Below are positions 4,991 through 9,785 of a stretch of 9,785 nucleotides of DNA, one piece after another. Positions within the stretch are counted from its first letter, which is position 1; each line of letters starts with the position of its first letter. Under the pieces are notes generated by a model. That model ran no database searches. It saw nothing but the letters and a program-made list of their open reading frames with translations, and was not told the origin of the DNA. The DNA is taken from contig NZ_JADKCX010000139.1 of assembly GCF_016718685.1 (NCBI RefSeq), positions 1-9,785 on the forward strand, written 5' to 3'. Origin of the DNA: Haliscomenobacter sp. (GTDB lineage Bacteria > Bacteroidota > Bacteroidia > Chitinophagales > Saprospiraceae). The translations under genes and the position numbers were made by a program.

Positions 4991-6706
4991 GTGCCACTAC
5001 ACCTCAACATAGAAGACCTCCTCTCTGCCCGAACGGTCGAATCCGACCGGATCGAGTTCAAAGAAGGCTGGAATCCGGATGCAGTTTACCGCAGCATCTG
5101 CGCGTTTGCCAACGACTTTGACAACATTGGTGGTGGGTATATTCTGATTGGGGTTGCCGAAAATCCAGTGACCAAAACGGCCATGCGACCGGTGAAAGGG
5201 CTTTCCACCAAACAAATCGGGGCCATTCAGCAAGAAATGATTGGCTTCAATAACCTGATAAAGCCTTACTATGCGCCCAGGTTGTTTGTCGAAGCGGTGG
5301 ACGGGCAGCAAATCATCGTGCTTTGGATCAACGGCGGCGGCGAAAGGCCGTATGAGGTTCCCGAAACCATTACCGCAAAACACAAAATCTGGAAATACTT
5401 TATCCGCAAATACGCCAGCTCCATTGAAGCAAAAGGAGCCGAGAAAGAAGAGCTGATCTCGTTGGCCAACAATACTCCTTTTGACGACCGCATCAACACA
5501 GGCGCTAAGGTCTCCGATCTTTCGCTGCTTCGGTTAAAAGACTACCTGCAAAAGGTAAACAGCAAATTAGCGGGGGAAGTCGGGCTGCAAAAGGATGTGG
5601 AAATATTGACGCAAATGGCTTTGGTTGCAGGTCCTGCCGAAAACGTTTTTCCCCGCAACGTTGCCCTGATGCTCTTTACCGATGCACCTCACCAGTATTT
5701 TCCATATTCCTGGGTAGAAATTGTCCATTTCCCCAACGGCGCCGGCGACAAAGAATTCACGGAGAAAAAAATTGAAGGCCCGGTACACCAGCAAATCATA
5801 GACACGTTAGCCTGGCTTAAATCCCATTTTTTGCAGGAAAAGGTCATGAAAGTGCCCAACCAGGCAGAAGCGGCGAGGGCTTGGAATTATCCCTACCCTG
5901 CATTAGAAGAAGCGGTGGCCAACTGCCTTTACCACCGCAACTACCAGGAACGGGAGCCAGTTAAAATTCGGGTTGAACCCCACGCCATCATTATGTACAA
6001 TTGCGGCGGTCCCGACCGGTCTATCAAACGGGAGGATTTCGCTTCAGGCCGGGCTATCCCCAAGCGCTACCGCAACAGGCGTCTGGGCGATTTTCTAAAA
6101 GAACTCAAGCTCACTGAAGGGCATTCCACCGGTCTGCCGGCCATGCGAAAAGCCATGTACCAAAATGGCTCTCCGGAGCCGGTATTTGATTTTGACGAAG
6201 AGCGCACCTGGTTTCAGGTGACGCTGCCGGTACATGTTGCGTTTGAGCAAGATAATACTGAAATTCCTTCATCGGGATATGAAGCCATTGATGAGTTCTT
6301 GCAGAAGACTCTTCTACCGCACCTGCAAAGCTTGGACACCATCAACAGTGCCATAGCTGGGGGTATAGTTAAATACATTGAAGCAACTGATAATCAAATT
6401 TTTAACATTACAGGTAATGTAGCTAGTGATGTAGTTAGTGCCATAGCTAGTGCCATAGTTGAAACACTTTCATCTCAAGAAATAGAGGTGCTGCAAACAG
6501 CCATGCAGCCGACCGATCGGGGCACATTACTTAAGAAACTCAGAATAACTAACCATCGAAAAAATTACGAACGCTATGTGTTTCCATTAGTAAAAAAAGA
6601 TTGGCTCGCTATGACCATCCCTCACAAACCCACCAGCCCCAACCAACAATACCTGACCACGAAAGGACGGCTGTTGCTCGCATTTTTGCAAAAAAAGGAT
6701 GGGTAG
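4991..6706 (+). CDS. AlbA_2 (Schlafen-type) DNA-binding / GHKL ATPase-like regulator
   Basis: An intact 571-residue protein. GTG at 4991 is the first start after a stop at 4964-4966, and the conserved domain begins by residue 10, so this start is well supported. Residues 10-130 form an AlbA_2 domain, with ESDRIEFKEGW and SICAFANDFDNIGGGYILIG as hallmarks. After a middle region, residues about 300-415 match the GHKL-type ATP-binding module of COG2865 regulators (sometimes misnamed RecG-like): PALEEAVANCLYHRNYQ, MYNCGG and EGHSTGLPAMRKAM. A hydrophobic repeated linker follows (about 477-492), and a winged-helix-like tail ends LTTKGRLLLAFLQKK. Family members are putative ATP-responsive transcriptional regulators, often in accessory or defence-associated loci. 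It is convergent with the polymerase gene. The target is unknown. Confidence 0.88.
   Translation: MPLHLNIEDLLSARTVESDRIEFKEGWNPDAVYRSICAFANDFDNIGGGYILIGVAENPVTKTAMRPVKGLSTKQIGAIQQEMIGFNNLIKPYYAPRLFVEAVDGQQIIVLWINGGGERPYEVPETITAKHKIWKYFIRKYASSIEAKGAEKEELISLANNTPFDDRINTGAKVSDLSLLRLKDYLQKVNSKLAGEVGLQKDVEILTQMALVAGPAENVFPRNVALMLFTDAPHQYFPYSWVEIVHFPNGAGDKEFTEKKIEGPVHQQIIDTLAWLKSHFLQEKVMKVPNQAEAARAWNYPYPALEEAVANCLYHRNYQEREPVKIRVEPHAIIMYNCGGPDRSIKREDFASGRAIPKRYRNRRLGDFLKELKLTEGHSTGLPAMRKAMYQNGSPEPVFDFDEERTWFQVTLPVHVAFEQDNTEIPSSGYEAIDEFLQKTLLPHLQSLDTINSAIAGGIVKYIEATDNQIFNITGNVASDVVSAIASAIVETLSSQEIEVLQTAMQPTDRGTLLKKLRITNHRKNYERYVFPLVKKDWLAMTIPHKPTSPNQQYLTTKGRLLLAFLQKKDG
6419..6466 (+). repeat. In-frame 12-bp tandem repeat in the AlbA_2 gene
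   Basis: GTAGCTAGTGAT, GTAGTTAGTGCC, ATAGCTAGTGCC and ATAGTTGAAACA follow one another, encoding VASD, VVSA, IASA and IVET. AGTGCCATAGCT also occurs at 6347-6358, 90 bases upstream. The repeat lies in an AT-richer linker between the ATPase-like and winged-helix parts, so copy number could vary without breaking the frame. Confidence 0.65.
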
Positions 6707-6728
6707 CCGAGTCCTGGATGATGGGGGA

Positions 6729-6743
6729 CGCTGGTGGCCAGCG
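6729..6743. terminator. Weak hairpin between convergent genes
   Basis: CGCTGG-TGG-CCAGCG makes a perfect six-pair stem with a three-base loop in the 70-base gap between the stops at 6706 and 6777. The position suits a bidirectional terminator, but no T-run follows on either strand. Confidence 0.35.
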
Positions 6744-6776
6744 AGTAGCCCAGAGAGCTGCTTGTAGTTATCTCCC

Positions 6777-7079
6777 CTACTCAAACCTTCCATCCCTCAA
6801 ACAAGGCAGCCGTTCCAAATACTGCACCACAATGCTCACCACCCCAAACTCCTCCGTCACCTTGCCCTGAACCAGATAAATCCCCGTTCCTTTGGTCGGG
6901 TATTGCTTCATTTCGCCCGGAAAAATGACCGAGTTGAAGTAGTTGCCGTCCGCGTCGTACCAGGCATCAAACCCCATCAACTCGTGCTGCTTGGTGGCAG
7001 TGGTTTTGCGGCAGATGGAATAGCCGAGGATGTTGACGGTCTTGCCAAGATGGTTGGCGAGTTCTGAAGCTTTGACCAA
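6777..7079 (-). CDS. DnaE fragment: C-terminal OB-fold domain
   Basis: The last piece of the polymerase gene reads VKASELANHLGKTVNILGYS and continues as a beta-rich OB-fold region to the stop at 6777. KTVNILGYSICRKTTATK is the usual opening strand pair of the DnaE C-terminal OB domain, thought to bind single-stranded DNA. It is in frame with its own ATG at 7079 by chance (the codon is internal GTC-AAA context, shown as a GTG/TTG-type start region), so it should be read as part of the larger locus. Confidence 0.6.
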   Translation of the reverse strand: MVKASELANHLGKTVNILGYSICRKTTATKQHELMGFDAWYDADGNYFNSVIFPGEMKQYPTKGTGIYLVQGKVTEEFGVVSIVVQYLERLPCLRDGRFE

Positions 7080-7561
7080 CCGGAGGTTTTACCGGCCAGA
7101 AATGCGGGATCCAGCAACGCGAACGGCGAACAAAGCGGGAATTTCAACAATTCTATTTCGTCAAAAGCCTGATCGTACGGGCCTTCGGGGAGCGGCGGCA
7201 GGATGAAATTTTCGGTCGGCGTATCAAAAAAAGCAGCCGATTGTACGAACTTGCTGGCGTTCGGGTTGCGGGTCTTGTTTTCTCCACATGAGCTGGTATT
7301 TGTTCCGCCCAATGAAGCGGAAGGCGTTGATTTTGATGAGGAGTTCCAACTGCGTGACCGACAAGTGCGATGCGCGCGGTAAAATCTTCCAGACTTTTGT
7401 AGGGGCCGCTTTTTTGCGCTGGTAGGCGATTTCTTCGGCCAGGTTCTTTTCCAATCCCTGGATAAAAACGAGTCCGATGTAGATGTTTTGCCCTCAATGC
7501 GGGCCAGCAGGTCGCTGTGGTTGACGCAGGAGCATGGATGACGGCGCCCCATCGCCTGGCT

Positions 7562-9043
7562 TCATGCAGGTAGATTTCCGGTGCGGTAAAACCCGCCAAA
7601 ATTGTTGATGACGGCCGTCAGAAACTCCAGCGGATAATGGGCTTTCAGGTACAAATCCTGAAAAGAAAGCACCGTGAACGCCGCCGAATGCGCTTTGCAA
7701 AAAGAATACCCGGCAAAACTTTCGATTTGCCGCCAGACCTCCCGACTCAGCTCGTCCGTCCGGCCTTTTTCCTGGCAGCCCTGGAAGAACTTTTCTTTCA
7801 ACTGCTCGAAGGTTTCCGAATTCCGGCGTTTGCCGCTCATGATTTTGCGCAAATGGTCGCTTTCCGCTAAGGACAATCCCGCAAAATCGTGGCAAATTTT
7901 CATCACATCCTCCTGAAAAACCATGATGCCGTAGGTCTCCGACAAGTTTTCCTTAAAGGCGGGGTGCAGGTACTCAAACCCATACGGGTGTTTGTGGCGC
8001 TGCAGGTATTCCCGCATCATGCCCGAGCTGGCCACGCCGGGCCGGATGATGCTGGACGCAATCACCAGGTCGGGGTAATTGTCGCACTGCATTTTGGGCA
8101 GCAGCTCCCGCATGTTGGGCGATTCGGCGTAAAAAACACCCACGGTATCGCCGGTTTTGAGCAGCGTTTTGGCTTTTTCATCGGCGTAGATGGTTTCCGT
8201 ATCGGTCACATCCACCGCTTTGCCCTGATTTTCCCGGATATAGGTCATGGCGTCCCGGATATGGGAAAGTCCGCACTGGCCCAGGATGTCAAACTTGTTG
8301 AACCCCCAATCCTCGGCGGTGTACATGTCAAAATGCACAATGGGAAAGCCAAACGGCATCGGGCGCAGGGCAGAGTAGTAATAGAACGGCTCCTGGGAAA
8401 TGATGACGCCGGACGAGTGGACCGAAAGTTCGTTGGGCATGTTTTCCAGGCGGTGGCCGTATTCCCAGATTTTGCGCGACAAATCGTGGTGTTCGTCCGG
8501 GTTGAGCGGATTGGCCACAATTTTCCCGATCTCCTCTTTGGGCAGCCCAAAAACCTTGCCGACTTCCCAAACAATGGAGCGAAACTGGAAGGTGTCGTAG
8601 GTGCACACAAAAGCCGTGTGGTGCTTGCCGTAACGCTTGAACAGGTAGTCTAAAATCAGGTGGCGCTGATCGGAAGGGAAATCCACATCGAAATCGGGCG
8701 GCGAAGAACGCTGGTCATTGATGAAGCGCTCAAAATAGAGGTTCAGTCCGATGGGGTCAACATCGGTGATCCTGAGACAATAAGCCACAATGCTGTTGGC
8801 GCCGCTGCCCCTGCCTACATGAAAAATGCCGCTGTAACCCGCGTATTTGATCACATCCCAAACAATGAGAAAATAAGCGGTAAAGCCCAATTGGTGGATC
8901 AGTTTCAGCTCCTTTTCCACCCGGGCTTGCGCCTCTTTGTTGCGTTTGTCGTACCGCCGCAGCGTGCCTTCTTTGGCGAGTTTGCGCAACAGCGCTTCGT
9001 CCTCTTCTTTGCTGCCGGTGAAGGTTTGGCGGTTGTGCCGCAA
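7562..9043 (-). CDS. DnaE fragment: intact polymerase catalytic core
   Basis: This 493-residue stretch is uninterrupted and carries the polymerase active site. HVGRGSGANSIVAYCLRITD precedes PPDFDVDF, in which fragment residues D119 and D121 match the two catalytic Asp of E. coli DnaE (D401, D403); FNKFDILG supplies the third (D252). Further family blocks are GDTVGVFYAESPNMRELL, IIRPGVASSGMMREYL, YGIMVFQEDVMKICHDFAGL and FAGYSFCKAHSAAFTVLSFQ. The true protein continues past 7579 in another frame (EIYLHEARRWGAVIHAP). The initial Met here is not in place; real coding begins further upstream. Confidence 0.85.
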   Translation of the reverse strand: MRHNRQTFTGSKEEDEALLRKLAKEGTLRRYDKRNKEAQARVEKELKLIHQLGFTAYFLIVWDVIKYAGYSGIFHVGRGSGANSIVAYCLRITDVDPIGLNLYFERFINDQRSSPPDFDVDFPSDQRHLILDYLFKRYGKHHTAFVCTYDTFQFRSIVWEVGKVFGLPKEEIGKIVANPLNPDEHHDLSRKIWEYGHRLENMPNELSVHSSGVIISQEPFYYYSALRPMPFGFPIVHFDMYTAEDWGFNKFDILGQCGLSHIRDAMTYIRENQGKAVDVTDTETIYADEKAKTLLKTGDTVGVFYAESPNMRELLPKMQCDNYPDLVIASSIIRPGVASSGMMREYLQRHKHPYGFEYLHPAFKENLSETYGIMVFQEDVMKICHDFAGLSLAESDHLRKIMSGKRRNSETFEQLKEKFFQGCQEKGRTDELSREVWRQIESFAGYSFCKAHSAAFTVLSFQDLYLKAHYPLEFLTAVINNFGGFYRTGNLPA

Positions 9044-9289
9044 ATCTTTTTGAAATCAATGGAACAGCGCGCACCACCTGAGCCGTGTTTTGAACGATCT
9101 GCGGGTACAACTCGTGGCTTTCAGCAAGCGTTTCACCTCAAAAGCCGTTCGTAAGCCGCGCAGTCCTCTTTTTTTAAGCGGGTGATGAGTTCGTTTTGCC
9201 GATGGCCCGCAGGATTTTATGCAGCTCAAAATCGGCTGCTTCGGCAAACGTGACGGGGCAAAGCGCAATCAACCGGGTCAGGTGATTTT

Positions 9290-9718
9290 TCAGTTCGGAA
9301 CTAAACAATTTCCGGACATTTTCGGGGTGGATGCCGATGTATTCGTCCGCATGAAAATGCTCGATGGGCTTGACCGCTTTGGGGTAAATGATGAAGACAT
9401 TTTCCAGTTTGGGCGCCACGGCAGCCAACGGTTTTGGTAGCTCCCGGAAAGCAGTTGGTTGAGCGCGTAAAACCCCTTCCAGTTTTTGGCGAGCCCGATG
9501 TACAGCAGCTCGTGCCGTTCATTTCTGAATTCGATCCCGACAATGGGCTTGATGCCGTGTTTTTTACACGCCCGGACAAATTCAAAAGCCCCGGAAACGT
9601 TGTTGATGTCGGTGAGGGCCAGGGTTTTAACGCCCTTTTCCTTTGCAGCCAACACCAGCGCTTCCGGTGACAAAATTCCATAGTTAAGACTAAAATAGCT
9701 GTGGCAGTTCAGATACAT
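9290..9718 (-). CDS. DnaE fragment: N-terminal PHP domain
   Basis: The first piece of the broken polymerase gene starts at ATG 9718 with MYLNCHSYFSLNYGILSPEA. The HSYFSL and TDINNVSG motifs and KKHGIKPIVGIEFR are the standard DnaE PHP-domain blocks. Homology in this frame ends near LLSGSYQN (about 9435); the remaining residues to 9290 are out of frame. The true continuation is the neighbouring frame from about 9432 (LAAVAPKLENVFIIYPKAVK) through 9178. The metal-binding His/Asp set looks only partly conserved, so nuclease activity of the PHP domain is doubtful. Confidence 0.75.
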   Translation of the reverse strand: MYLNCHSYFSLNYGILSPEALVLAAKEKGVKTLALTDINNVSGAFEFVRACKKHGIKPIVGIEFRNERHELLYIGLAKNWKGFYALNQLLSGSYQNRWLPWRPNWKMSSSFTPKRSSPSSIFMRTNTSASTPKMSGNCLVPN

Positions 9719-9722
9719 TGTG

Positions 9723-9785
9723 TTAGATCATAGGTGTCGTTTCAAAATGTATCCTGCTGCTGTTTGTGTCTGTGGTGCCTGTTTT
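9723..9785 (-). CDS. Possible C-terminal tail of an upstream gene, cut by window edge
   Basis: A minus-strand frame is open from the window edge to TAA at 9725-9723, reading KTGTTDTNSSRIHFETTPMI. The stop is four bases before the polymerase ATG, a spacing typical of an operon. In Bacteroidota a Y-family DNA polymerase gene often occupies this place, but 20 residues are too few to identify it and the frame could be open by chance. Confidence 0.3.
   Translation of the reverse strand, partial: KTGTTDTNSSRIHFETTPMI

Larger units (their letters stand above)
6777..9718 (-). pseudogene. dnaE: Secondary DNA polymerase III alpha subunit (DnaE-type), multiply frameshifted
   Basis: The locus runs from ATG 9718 to TAG 6777 and would encode about 980 residues, shorter than a replicative DnaE (about 1160) but right for the second, probably damage-associated DnaE of many Bacteroidota. 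It has a PHP domain, the catalytic palm, fingers, helix-hairpin-helix region and a C-terminal OB-fold, in normal order. Continuous homology needs about 12 single-base frame changes. Bases are missing near 9435, 9195, 9067, 9047, 7529, 7487, 7402 and 7081; extra bases lie near 9138, 7579, 7362 and 7288. None falls between 9046 and 7580. Between breaks the sequence shows no decay, so sequencing error or very recent inactivation are both possible. If intact it would be a DNA polymerase acting in repair or translesion synthesis. In such bacteria the gene often follows Y-family polymerase and LexA-like genes, which would lie beyond the right edge. Confidence 0.85.

Noticed and set aside
7889..8653. 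Long plus-strand open frame of 254 codons
   Set aside because: It lies antisense to the intact DnaE catalytic core and has no domain-like pattern; it is a by-product of GC-rich codon use.
8660..9154. Plus-strand open frame of 164 codons
   Set aside because: Antisense to the polymerase gene, where the minus strand carries clear DnaE motifs.

Overview
The window reads as a chromosomal stretch of a Bacteroidota bacterium, possibly of the Saprospiria/Chitinophagia type. The support is TAnnTTTG-type -7 promoter motifs, the lack of Shine-Dalgarno sequences before starts, and a short secondary DnaE polymerase of about 980 residues of a kind familiar from that phylum. The exact taxon is inference.

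Layout. Positions 1-2860 are an AT-rich accessory block. It holds the start of an unrecognised minus-strand gene (1-231), a plus-strand gene for a membrane-anchored protein (617-1191), a short GC-rich island (about 1230-1350), and two minus-strand genes: an R-S-ExE ADP-ribosyltransferase-like protein (1361-2031) and an unrecognised helical protein (2125-2844). Directly upstream, on the same strand, lies an XRE-family regulator (2864-3217). The three may form an XRE / helical protein / ADP-ribosyltransferase operon, and this is the best candidate for an undescribed system in the window. A cluster of ATTGA/TCAAT half-sites upstream of the regulator looks like its operator and overlaps an outward-facing Bacteroidota-type promoter.

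Positions 3300-3960 contain no convincing gene but are dense in repeats and hairpins. A two-gene unit of unknown function (3963-4737) follows, with copies of the same palindromic repeat on either side. Next is an intact 571-residue AlbA_2 / GHKL-ATPase-like / winged-helix regulator (4991-6706). The right third, on the minus strand and convergent with it, is a Pol III alpha-type polymerase gene (9718 down to 6777). Its parts are all present and motif-complete, but it is interrupted by about 12 single-base frame changes in two patches around an intact 1.47-kb catalytic centre. The tail of another gene may end 4 bases upstream of it.

Single-base frame changes, mostly losses and several in homopolymers, also break three loci in the AT-rich block. 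The protein signal resumes cleanly in the next frame each time, so uncorrected sequencing error is at least as likely as true gene decay.
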